A DNA stretch of 64,000 nucleotides. It comes from Malania oleifera (lineage: Eukaryota; Streptophyta; Magnoliopsida; Santalales; Ximeniaceae). Below the pieces are notes generated by a model. That model had not been told where the DNA came from. It worked only from the letters and a program-made list of their open reading frames with translations, and did not search any database. The position numbers and the translations under genes were made by a program. Shown here piece by piece: positions 47,529 through 59,163 of this stretch. Within the stretch, counting starts at the first letter, position 1, and every line of letters begins with the position of its first letter. The DNA lies in assembly GCF_029873635.1 (NCBI RefSeq), contig NC_080419.1, positions 64,805,540-64,869,539 on the forward strand, written 5' to 3'.

Positions 47529-48966
47529 GACTCTATCTTATGCATGGGGTGTTTATGCATGTGTGTACTTAGTGCACAAATACATGTCAATAGGGATATT
47601 AACATGTATGTGACCTATCGGGCATGATTACGTGTGAAATTATGCATGAATGCATGGATGCAATGTAACCTAACTAACTACTTTGTTAGCTTTCTAGGAA
47701 AAGTCCCACTAATGAGAGATTTCAATACAATCATTGCTGGGCCACAATTTAAATTCAACTCTTCCCTCAATCGGTCCATGTATCTCAGATTCTATGAAGG
47801 GTCAAATTATGATCTGAGATTGAGGTTGACCCAAGTTGGTCAACCCATTGGATTTGTTTGGTGCGGACTTGTGGACTTTAGTGTGCACTTGGGCCTCAAG
47901 TATTTTAAAATATGGGTTTCAATATACTTCATGATGGGATCAGGCCCTAATTTTAAAAGGATTTGGGCTTGGATTGTTTAGAAAATATGGGCTTGGATTT
48001 TTAGGGTAATAAGGCCGAAGCCCATTTATGGAAATCTGGATTTGACCCATTTTGAAAATCAGGCCTGGACCGAGTTTTTACTTAGGAAAAGGTTGGGCCT
48101 ATACTTGTTATTTCTCAAAAAAATTGGGCCCGAGTTATTTGAAAAGGGTTGGGCCGACCCATATTTTAAAATGCTTGGGCCAAGTGCTCCATTTTTTGAA
48201 AGGATGGGTCTTGGTCTCATTATTGGGCTTTTTCAGAATACTAACTAAGTAGTATGTATGTCTAAATGTATGTCAAATGCATGATATAATACAAAGTATT
48301 TCACATATATGCAACACACTATTCATGGAGAATGATGTGGCTCTTGTCCCAACCTAGGGTAGGTACGTATGTATAGGGTTCTTCATGGCTCTACCCTAGT
48401 TAAGGAAGACTATAGACAAGTATGTGTGGGTAGGTTCTAACCCTATTGACAAAAGGTTCCCAGTTTGGAATTTCATCCTCCCCCATTGGGGTCCGGATAA
48501 AACCCATACTGAGTGGAGTGGTTCGCGGGTCCCATCAAGCTCTGCCACGAAGGGACTGACGCTATTACACTCCTATCTAGTCCTAGTAAGGAAAGCTCGG
48601 GTATAGAGCGTGAGAGTGTGTGAATTCAATTTTTTAACCTAATCCCGCTATCCCCACATTTATTCACATGCTATAAACAATATGGAAACAAGATATCTAC
48701 CATTAATATATATATTCAAAAGATAAGGAAACACAATATATGCAATTAATATGTTTATTCACAAAAATTTGGAGACAAAAAATAAGGAAACAAAATTTTT
48801 TTTTTTTTATTAATTAAGGTTATTCACAAATTATGGAAGTAAAATATTTACAATTAATCAAGGTTATTTATGAATTACTATATTTGCAAAATAAGGAGTA
48901 ATTAAAAGATTTATCAAATTAGACCTTGGGATAATTTCTAATTAAATAATGGCTCGACTCTCTAAG
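47529..48966 (-). other. untranslated leader of the second Ogre element
   Basis: GGGCC-rich sequence without a long conserved frame lies between the PBS and ORF1. The block 48420-48608 is nearly the same as 18255-18445 in the outer element. Confidence 0.65.
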
Positions 48967-48984
48967 TCCCCAGCGGAGTCGCCA
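48967..48984 (-). other. primer binding site for tRNA-Arg
   Basis: TGGCGACTCCGCTGGGGA on the minus strand, identical to 18918-18935, three bases from the 5' LTR. Confidence 0.88.
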
Positions 48985-48987
48985 AGC

Positions 48988-49726
48988 TATCGCGGCGTCC
49001 CAGGAGCGCGTGTGCCCCGGGCGGCGAAATTAAAATTATTTTAATATTTTGAGGAAAAATATGGTGTAGGAGTCGCCACTAACCTTTAGTACGGTTAGAA
49101 CACATGATCACTACCCCGTTAGGGGTAGAATCGGTCTACATTACCAGAGTTGGGGTCGGGAGTTCGGTTACGCGAGGGGAAGGTACGAGCACCCCCTACG
49201 CGCCCGTTCTTAAGAACGGCACCTAATTAATTTAAAATTATCCTTAAGTTAATCTAATAAATCTTTACATTACTCCTTTTTATGAATTTATAAATACATA
49301 GGAAAATAAATAAATATATACATATATTCCCTCAGAGCTTAGGGTACGTGATGCCCAAAGGCTAATACCCCTTGCAATTAAATCATAGGGATAAATAATT
49401 AAGAAAATACACCCCAAAATTTTGAAATTATATAGTAAAATTTTATAGGAAAATACTAGTATGGGAGGTTTTAATATATATATTAATAAGATAATAAACT
49501 AAGAAATTAAATTACCATAATACGTGTAATAATAATAGGGATATAATAATAAATTGCTATAATACCTAATGACATGTCCTAATAATAAATCCACCTAATA
49601 GATAGTAATGATATACACACAAAAATAAGAATGATAATATAATACTAAACTTATAACAATAACGATAATAATAATAACAATAATAATAATACTAATAACA
49701 GTAATACTAATAATGACATACCACAC

Positions 49727-49805
<79 letters not shown>

Positions 49806-52363
49806 ACAAGCATATAGTAAGATATTAACATTCTATAAATATAATGATACTCACTTATAAATAATCAAAACCTCAATATATGCACATATGTAAACAATTA
49901 ATTCCCAAGATAAATAACGATATATACAATAGTCATTATGGAAACAATTAATCCCTAGAATAAATATAGGATGTATACTATAAAAGTTATGGAAACAATC
50001 GTAGTCTTACCATTAATATACAATGACAATGTGGGAACAAATTAAACCCTAGAAATTATATACTTTTATAAACATGTAAGGGAAAGAAATTAATTATGGA
50101 AACAATTCAAGTAATGAATCTAATAGGAAGTATATACAAACTCTAGAGAAATCAATATGCCACAAAAGGGGAACCCTAAAATAAATATGGAAATAAATTT
50201 AAGTTTTATCAAGGAGTGTTCAATAATATGAAAATACTAGAAATTGATATGCAATGATGTTGACGAAAATTAATGTTCAATAATAAGACTAATAATAATA
50301 AGCAAATAACTCAAACCCTAAAACAATACTTAAACATAAAATTATCAACCTTCTAAAAACGTGAAGACTACCAAAATCCTAATCAAACCTACACATAAAA
50401 TATGAAATGATTTAAAGTAATAAACAATCGTAACCAAAACCGTGAACGAATTTAAATAACGCAAATAAACTACAAGAAAAATTAAACCTGTATTAACATG
50501 ATAAACCTAACCTTAAAAAACATAAATACTAACATATAAAACAAAATGTAAAATAACACTAAACAATATGAATTTAAATAAGACAACATCGATTAAAAAT
50601 ACATGCTAAATAATACAAAATCACTTACCGGCAATAGCTTAGAATTCTCACCACTGAACTACAGTCACAATATAACAACAATAATATGAATACACAATAT
50701 TACATAATAATACAACAATAATATTACGTAAATATACATATACATGAGCTTAACATTCAATAATAAAACATACATTTATATTTATATATACTTGTGCAAA
50801 AATTACGATATTTCCCAATAAGCTAAAATAACCTTGGATATTATCATTTAAACAAATGTTACAACATCAAAAATACTACAATGTGTATTACAACACAAAA
50901 ATAACAACAAGGAAAATATTGCATGGATATCAAACGTTAAAACACATATTACAATAATAAAATCCAATAATAACAATATTATTTAATATATACAATAAAT
51001 TTAGACATAAATTAAAACTCCCTAAATATACTACGTGCGAAAGCACATGGACAATAAATACACAATAAACCTGCAAAAATTAATACCTTAAGTCAATAAC
51101 ACACATGTATGGGATGATAAAATATATGTCAAATAAATAAAGAATACACATAGGCTATTACACATCAGAATAAAATAATGAAAGTATTAAATCGAGCCAT
51201 TACGTATATATAAGATAACGATGTCAATACAAAATAATAATAAAAGCTTTATTACGATACTTGTACAAACACTTTAATAATAATACATGACTAATACATA
51301 ATAATAATAATAACAATATCAATAGAAATTCTATGATTAATATACAACAAATATATAGTAGCCATATGAAACATCTATTATTAATCATATAATATGCATG
51401 TACAACAAAACAAAAAACTTAAAGTTATAAATCTAAAAATCCAAACAGTGTGCGTGTGTGCGTTCGGTACATGTGTGGGCTTGTGTGTGTGCATGGGTAG
51501 GGGGACTTACAGAGGTTTGCTGGACTGCTGTGCTTGGAGCAGAAGGGAGTTTCGGCTGCTGGAGATTCGCAGCAGGAGAGGGCTGGACTGGCCGTAAGGT
51601 GCTGGTGCGGTGATGGAGCTCGCGGCTGGTCCTGCTGTGCTTGGAGCAGAAAGGAGTCTCGGCTGCTGGAGATTCGCAGCAGGAGAGTGCTGGACTGGCC
51701 GTAAGGTGGTGAATCGCCGGAGTTGATGGCTGGAGGCTGCCGCTGCTGCGGTCGTCGGAGCTGCGAAGAGGACGGTGGCCTCCGAAGGAAAGGTGGAGGC
51801 TTTGGGCGGTGTCAGTCGGCAGCTTCAGCAGGAGCAGCAGCTGTGCATCAGGAGATGTGGCCGAGAGTTGCAGTGGAAGTCTTCGGGCTGCTATGGCTGT
51901 GAGTTGCAATGGGAGAGGGAAGAAGATGGTGAAGCAGGCGGATGGAGAGGATGAAGGAGGTCGGAGACGCAGGGAAGAAGAAGAATTTTTTTTTTTTCTG
52001 CTTTGGCTCCTCCGTGTGTCCTTATGCTGTGTGTGCCCCGGCTGTGTCCTCTGTGCAGCGCCGGATCCCCCTTCTTATAAAATTTTTGAAAAAAAAAAAC
52101 CCTAGCAATATTTCCTTTTTCAACTTTTGGTATTTTCTCTTTTTTTGGAAATAAGATATACTACCACTATGGTTATAAGGAAACAAAAATAATAATAATA
52201 ATAAGGTAATAATAATAATAAATAAAAAAAATAATAATAATAAATAAAATAATAGTAATAATAGTAATAAAAAACCTTAATGATAATAAAAATTAAAAAT
52301 AATAATAATAAATAATAATAATAATAGAAGTAAAAATAAGTAATAATAATAATACTAATGAAA

Positions 52364-52407
<44 letters not shown>

Positions 52408-52604
52408 GAATAATATAAAGAAAATAATAATAACAATAATAATAATAATAATAAGATTAGCGAAAAATAATAATAGTAATAATAACAAATAAAATAATAG
52501 TAATAATAGTAATAAAAAACACTGATAATAATGATAATAAAAATAATAATAAATAATAATAATAATAGAAGTAAAAATAAGTAATAATAATAATACTAAT
52601 GAAA

Positions 52605-52638
<34 letters not shown>

Positions 52639-52740
52639 TAAAGAAAATAATAATAACAATAATAATAATAATAATAAGATTAGTGAAAAATAATAATAAT
52701 AATACATACATTGGGCCTGGGTAAAAATGGGGTGTCTACA
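48988..52740 (-). repeat. 5' LTR of the second Ogre element
   Basis: The partner of 30989-34733, with near identity outside AAT runs. TATA box on the minus strand at about 52074-52085; GC-rich leader block at about 51511-52055 ending in the donor-like CT/GTAAGTC near 51510; conserved terminal module at 48988-49480. Confidence 0.93.
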
Positions 52741-53252
52741 GCTGCCCCTCTTTGTAGGCTTCGTCGCTTCAAAGCAAAAGTAGGAATTCTCCTACGTTAT
52801 TTGTAGCAACAAGCCTGCAAAGATAAAAGACGCTGATTTTGGACCGGACCCAATGTAACAAAAGAGACCGAAATGATTTGTGAAAACCGATTTGCATGTA
52901 TAATTGAGAGCACATGAGAATGACTTGCGTCGAGTGTAGGAACCCAAGCTATAGTTCACAGAAGGGTGACTTGGACCGGGTGTAGGAAACCGAGCTATAG
53001 TTCACGGAAGGGTGACTTGCACCGGGTGTAGGAACCCGAGCTATAGTTCATGGAAGGGTGACTTGCACCGGGTGTAGGAAACCGAGCTATAGTTCACGGA
53101 AGGGTGACTTGCACCGGGTGTAGGAACCCGAGCTAAAGTTCACGGAAGGGTGACTTGTACCGGGTGTAGGAACCCGAGCTATAGTTCACGGAGAGGTGAC
53201 TTGCACCGGGTGTAGGAACCCGAGCTATAGTTCACGGAAAGGTGACTTGCAC
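52741..53252 (-). mobile_element. partial second internal region attached to the right LTR
   Basis: Right after the LTR the sequence continues with a PPT and the 3' internal region (compare 34734-35220), including seven clean copies of the 47-bp repeat. It stops abruptly before the clathrin exon. The arrangement LTR - internal - LTR - internal piece implies a former tandem or a recombined pair of elements. Confidence 0.88.
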
Positions 53253-53297
53253 ATCTATGAATCGCGTTTCAGATCTCTAGGATTCGATTTAGCTACC

Positions 53298-55808
53298 ATG
53301 GCGGCCGCAAATGCTCCGATCTCCATGAAAAAGGCCTTAATGGTGAGTCTCTTTCTCTATCATCCCAATTGGCCACATCCTTTTGTTCAATTCATTTCGG
53401 ATCCCTGTGGCCTAAGCTGACTTTACAATGGAAACCTATGTTTTAAATTGAAATCATCATGTTTGTAGAATTTCGGGGGCTAGCCTGTCTTCTTTGTTCA
53501 AATTCTTTTATGTCCTTACTTTGCTTTATTTGTTGTCTCAATACCACTCCCCTTGGTTATTTATCTGACAATTCTCATAATGCCTATCTTGTTCTGCACG
53601 CATTACATAATATTAATAGTTAATGGTGCAGGATCTATAGTTTTGACATTGAGAAGTTTTACTACTTATTGTGTGCGTGAAGTAGTGTTGGTGTAATGTT
53701 TTAAATAAGAAACAACGAATTTGACCAGTAATACTGTTTGATCTTATATATATTTGTAGCAGCCAAGCATTGGGATTAATCCACAGTTTATCAAATTTAC
53801 ATATGTTACAATGGAGTCCGATAAGTATATATGTGTTCAAGAAACAGCACCACAAAATAGTGTTGTTATCATCGATATGAGCATACCAATGCAGCCCTTG
53901 AGCAGATCAGTCACTGTGGACTCTACTCTAATGAATCCAAATTCCAGAATTCTTACTCTTAAAGTTAGGATTATTCCAGCTTTTTGTGGCTCTTATGTGC
54001 ATTCACATGTTTTCAGTCATTTTAATAGCTCATTGGTATAGAATTTATACATAATATTTCTGCTTCAAGCTAATCACTAATTATTTTTAGCATTTTGAGT
54101 TTAACTCAAATGCACTTTAAAAAAAAAAAAAAAAACATTTTCTAAAGCAATTATTTAATGTTAAATGGATATGAGGACTCTAAATTTGTTTGATTTGGCT
54201 CACTAAGGTGTTCTCACTGCCGTGATAAACATTGCTTCACTGAACATTCTTTACCTCAAGATTGCGTGTCATTAACACTAGTTGCAATAAAAGTGATAAT
54301 CCTTCTGTCTATATAGGAAATAATAGCTAAAATGACATGATACATTGATATGACTGCACTCTTTCATCACATGTGTTGTTGCTTCCGTGATTCTTTGCTT
54401 CACGGATATTTTCTTCTAGGTTGAATTTTAATTTGATGCACTTAATGCAGTCAGTTGAATAGCACTACTGCATAACGACAGTTTACAAGTGATCTCACTT
54501 TTTTAAGGGAGGGAGAGGTTGGATGCTGTCAAGTGTCAACTCTTGTGCATATTGCTTTACATATGCTCTATTTTTCGGTCCAATATATTTTTCTTTATTT
54601 CTTTCCTTTGCAAAGCATGTACATGCGTGGGAAGGGATTTTGGGGATAGGAAAGGAAAACTTGCACAAGTAAGGTTATGGAACATACAAAGCCTTGTACA
54701 AATAGGAAATGTCATATTGCTAGTGCTTTTTAGGTTGGTGACTAAATAGTTTGTGGCTTTGACAAAGTGAGAAGAAAATTTGAACGTTAAACAGTTCGAT
54801 GTTGCATTCCTCTCCCTTTATACAAGAGGATCTGATCTTTTATTTGAAAGTAGTTTGCCCTATATGCTCAATTTTAATTTCAAAATGCAAACTCCACTGC
54901 ATCACATTTTAGATTGTGTTATATTGGGCATGATTGCCGAAGACTACGACAATAGTCCTTGTTCCCACTAATTTTGGTTTTATCTTAAAAAAATAAAAAT
55001 CATACAAATATTTATAAAAATGGATTTAAGTAACAGTTTTTAAAAAAAAATAAATTTTGAGGGCTTGTTTTATTAGTGAAGCTACTGTGCTGGGGAAAAT
55101 TATTTTTAAACACAAAGGCCTCTTTGTGTGGTTTTTTTAAAATATTTTCATAGCTTTAAACATGTTTAGCAGATAAATTATTTGGTGTAGTTCTTTATCA
55201 TTTTTTTTTTTTTATTGTCAGTGATGTTACAGGTACTAGATAAAAATGAAATTTTATATCGTTATCAATTCATGCCTCATTTTTTATGTCTTTCATTTAT
55301 TCCTACTTATGCCTTATGAATTTTTAATTCCTTTTGAAGCCGAACTTCCGGGGACAACTCAGGATCACTTGAAAATGTTTAATATTGAGATGAAAGCAAA
55401 AGTGAAGTCTCATAAGATGCTCAAGCATGTGACAATTTTAATTTTTCTCTTTCTATTTTCTTTTTGTGATAAAAATTATGTTAGCTTAACTAGATTTGCA
55501 TGATTACTGCATAGATTGTCTTTTGGAAGTGGATTACCACAAAAATTTTGGGTATGGTTAAACAGACCTCTGTTTATCCTTGGTCAATTGAATGTTAGAA
55601 ACCTTTATTTTCCCTCGTGGCTGCATAAGGTTATGTTTCACTTTTTTCTGTAACGCGAGTCTAATTGCTTCTCCTATGTTGGTGACTCTGAACGTGTAAA
55701 AATGTTTGACAGAACAACTAAATGGTGAACAATTAGTTAATTAATTATTGACGTGATCTATCTGAAAAGTGGTTGGTTTTGATTGGAATTGCTTTGGGTT
55801 CGCCTGAG
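53298..55808 (+). pseudogene. decayed 5' part of a clathrin heavy chain gene (exons 1-5)
   Basis: Clathrin heavy chain forms the legs of the coat triskelion in endocytic and trans-Golgi traffic. Exon 1 is 53298-53342 (MAAANAPISMKKALM). Exon 2 is 53760-53963, matching the N-terminal propeller ([20 protein letters not shown]). Exon 3 is 55340-55428 (ELPGTTQDHLKMFNIEMKAK). Exon 4 is about 55515-55593 (IVFWKWITTKILGM). Exon 5 is about 55682-55808 (GDSERVKMFDRT, later EKWLVLIGIALGSPE). Introns are in the usual places, so this is a duplicated genomic segment. It is dead: the donor after exon 2 breaks the phase, exon 5 lacks an AG acceptor and shifts frame into stops, and many residues fixed in this very conserved protein have changed. 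The roughly 1700-residue remainder is absent downstream. A retroelement fragment ends 45 bp before the ATG. Confidence 0.9.
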
Positions 55809-56084
55809 GTATGTGGATATCATTAGTATGTTCCCTGCTATATTGTCATTATATAGTCAAGACAGTTGTTTATACTTTGCATGCATGATGTAAGTTGTAG
55901 GTTGGGGAACTATTTTTTTAGGCTTTGGTTAAGTAAAAGATAGGAAGACTTTGTTCTACGTATTGCTAGAGTGCAAAATTGCCAAAATTATTAAAGGTGT
56001 GGCTACTTCTAATAACTTCCGTTGGAGTTGAGTGGTGTTGCTTGTGGCCTCTTGGGTTTGAGAAAACGGTTTCTTTCATTATGT
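55809..56084. other. no feature seen
   Basis: Intron-like AT-rich sequence follows the last recognisable clathrin exon. The next clathrin exon is not found here. Confidence 0.4.
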
Positions 56085-59000
56085 TTTCATGGAAAACATA
56101 TTGTGGGATTGGTTGGATTTGCTTCATTAAATGTCTTTTGCTTGTTTTTCTTTGATTCTATCACTATTTTCATCTTGTAAAAGAAAAACATCTTAATCTC
56201 CTTGTTTTTAGCCCTCTTTGTTGTATTTTTCTCTCCTTTTTTAGTAGTTATATTTATCAAAAATTAAAAAGTGCGCCTAGCAAATAAATAAATCAATAAA
56301 ATTAAAAAAGTGAGAATGGAAAAAAGCCCTTCTATTGTAATTCAATTCAACAATTGTGCGTCGGACACATAATATTTCATCGCATAATTATTAAAATCCT
56401 CATTATCTTGATTTCTTATGACTTTTTTAAAGAAAACATAATCTCATTAGATGATCCATTGTTAGATGATTGACTTCATATTTTCAATGACAATTGCCTT
56501 CATATTTTTTTAAATGGTTTCAATGTATTTTTTAAGTTCTGTTTTCTCCTATGCACTGAACTAGAAATCCTTGTGAGCATGCTTTGGAGACGACTTTGCC
56601 ATTAACCTCCTTATTCATAAGCCTTTAGTGCTTAGTTTGTCGTTGAAATATCTCTCTCATTCATCAAGACATGTACTTTTCAATTTTAGGTAATGCATGA
56701 ATCTTCAATTATAATTATGATGTTCATGTGGCCATGTAAGAATGGAAAAAACATTCATGTCTGAGTCGTCTATCGGGCACACACATGTGTGTGTGTGTGT
56801 GTGTGTGAACATGCAGCTTGTTTTGCCTTTTTTTTTTCAACATTAGTTTGGTGCTTGTTTCTTCTACTAAGGTGCTATTTGATATCATTTCCTCTTTTTT
56901 TTTTTTCGTTTGACTACAAAAAGTAGTGGTGATGATATGTTTGTCCTTGTTGGTAGCTTTCAACTTTTGTTGTTTATTCCTAATTTTGTGGCGACAATTA
57001 AAGGTAGATTTTCTAGATTTTCTTTTTGTGGCAACCTATTTATGTAGAATTTTAATATTCAATTTTTTTTTTGGTGATAAAATCATCTCACATAAAAATA
57101 AAAACAAAATCTTGCGTTTGGATTTGGGTGGATTTTGAAATATTTAAAGACGATTTTATATTACATCTTATCCAAAGCCAATATAAATCAAAATCCGAGG
57201 CTTTTGGAGAAAGAGAATTTCCTGTAAATTTCTAAAAATTTTAAAGAACAGGAAACATCATTTAAAAAATGTTTCAGCCTTCATATAAAATAGTATTGTT
57301 CTTGGAGTACTAATGCAAAAAATGTTTTCATTATTATATTCATATTTTAATTGATTCATGCTTTGTATTTATTTCTTGTGCTTGATTTACTAAGGCTTTT
57401 GGTACCATTAAATTGTTACGTAAATGATGGAAAATTTATCGTGATTCGAGGATGGTATGAAAGTTAATTGTTATGTGACCTAATGACAAAAAATGGTTAT
57501 GTGCTCAATTCATTTTTTTTTTTTTTTTTTAAGTTAGTTTGGCCTTGTGGGAATATAACTAGCTAAGCTGTTATTTTTATTTTTTGAGGTTCTATATCTG
57601 GTCCTTATTTTCATAATTTTGGTTAGTGATAACAAGCAGCCCTCACTTTTTTTTTGTTTTTTCGCTAATATCATGCTGAGAATTTTAGTTCTGCATTATA
57701 ATACTCAGTTTCATCAAATTCTTGTTCAGTCAACTAGATTAGTGTGCCCAAGCACCCTTCTTTTATATTCCTATCAAAGACCCTTTAACCCCAGAGCAAA
57801 AATTAGAATTTTAAAAATTTCAGTATTCCTATCTGCTAATTGGACAAGCGAGACTATTGCAGCCATATTGAGTTTACAAAAGAAAAAGCAAAGCCCTTGA
57901 TTAAAAGGTAGAGTTCTCATTTAGCAATGCTAAGATGATTCTGGACCAATTGGGAGGTTATTTAGTACATTGTAGGATTTTAGTTTATATTTTCTTAAGT
58001 TGCCTTAAAGTTTAGTATGCTAATTCTTTGTTTTTAATTGTAGGAATTTTAGTGATTTTAATCTTTGGTTGTAGTATTAGGCAGTCAGCTCGAAGTTTTA
58101 ATTCTGGGCTTGATTTTGTAATTTGCGGTGGAATGTAATAAGTTTTGTAGGTCGGAAAGAGGCTACAAGCCTTGGGTTCCAAGAGAAGTTAGCCTTCTAG
58201 TTTCACATTTATAAATATGATTGTATTCATGTTGCTTGCAAGAAATTACTTCTACTGTCTTGACTTGACTTGACATGTGATGCCTAAGATCCATAGTGTA
58301 ATTGCCAATGATCTTCTTCTTCTTATACGCACTACAGCTTGCTCTCTGCACATAGGACAAACCAAACCTTCTAAGAACAAACTAAAGTTTAAATCCTGAT
58401 TTATCAATTTCTCCTGCTTTCTCCCCCACCCACTTAGTTTCTTGAAGGAAAATTATATTAATTTTTCTTCTAATCATTATGTCTACAATTTCCATGTTTT
58501 TACCCATAAGTGTCCTTATATTCCAATATGCTAATGTAATCTTAGTTTCTTGAACTAGCTTCTTTACCTACCCACGTTTAGAATAATGCAAGAACTCTCG
58601 TATATTTGACATTGTACCTTGGCGCCAACACAGTGCATTGCTTCAGGGTGACGACCTAGCTTAACGTCACCCACTTTCGCTACACCGGGGTGATACAAGT
58701 GCAACGCGTCGCTTGTAGGGGATGCCCCAATAAATATTTGGTAAGGATTCATATCCTAGTGATCTAACAAATTTTACTCTGGCTATCAGCTACTTAACGC
58801 AACCCTCCTCCTAGTATTGAGTATTTTGATATTGTAAAACTCAAGTATTAGTTCTAGTGTGTTTACAAGTAAAAATCCATTGTACAGGGTATTTTACATA
58901 CAATTTTAATAAATGTGCGCCTAACCTTTGTGAGGCGTGCACCTTTGCCTCGTACCTAGGTTTCCTCTCCAAACGTGTGGGCGCACCACTCCTTGGTGGA

Positions 59001-59163
59001 CCCTATGCTTCTTATTTCATCATGCTGCATATATATACCACCATTTTCACACTTTGTGCTTTTAAATTGATTGTACTACAGTACTAGTGTATTTCCTTAT
59101 GTGGATACACAAGCTTATTTACTTGACTTCTTTTTTAATTTATAAATTTTAATTCATACTTAG
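56085..59163 (+). repeat. tandem segmental duplication, copy 1
   Basis: From about 56085 the sequence aligns closely with 60685 onward (for example GAAAACATATTGTGGGATTG in both). The match continues through 58440, is interrupted by extra LINE sequence in this copy, and resumes from about 58805 to the dynamin exon. Copy 1 includes a TG microsatellite near 56785. No coding frame of its own is recognised. Confidence 0.8.
58383..58752 (-). mobile_element. fragment of an L1-type LINE (5' end and endonuclease start)
   Basis: On the minus strand about 58558-58383 reads YWNIRTLMGKNMEIVDIM and then INIIFLQETKWVG, the start of an apurinic-type endonuclease domain of a plant LINE ORF2. A preceding open frame (58752-58564) encodes a peptide with HPEAMHCVGAKVQCQIYESS and looks like LINE-associated leader. 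The fragment ends soon after the endonuclease start, so it is a small non-functional piece. Confidence 0.65.

Larger units (their letters stand above)
30989..52740 (-). mobile_element. nearly complete Ogre element (Ty3/gypsy, Tat lineage)
   Basis: This 21.8-kb element reads on the minus strand. Its LTRs are at 48988-52740 (5') and 30989-34733 (3'), with a tRNA-Arg PBS, a leader, ORF1 (47528-45639), gag-protease (45315-42070), RT (to 40866), a second RNase H and integrase (40837-38480), a 3' noncoding region with a tandem array, and a PPT. ORF1 upstream of gag, an archaeal-type second RNase H and tRNA-Arg priming together define Ogre. The LTRs are almost identical, so insertion was recent. It looks close to whole, with perhaps one or two breaks in pol. 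No target duplication is visible because the right LTR runs into further internal sequence. Confidence 0.93.
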
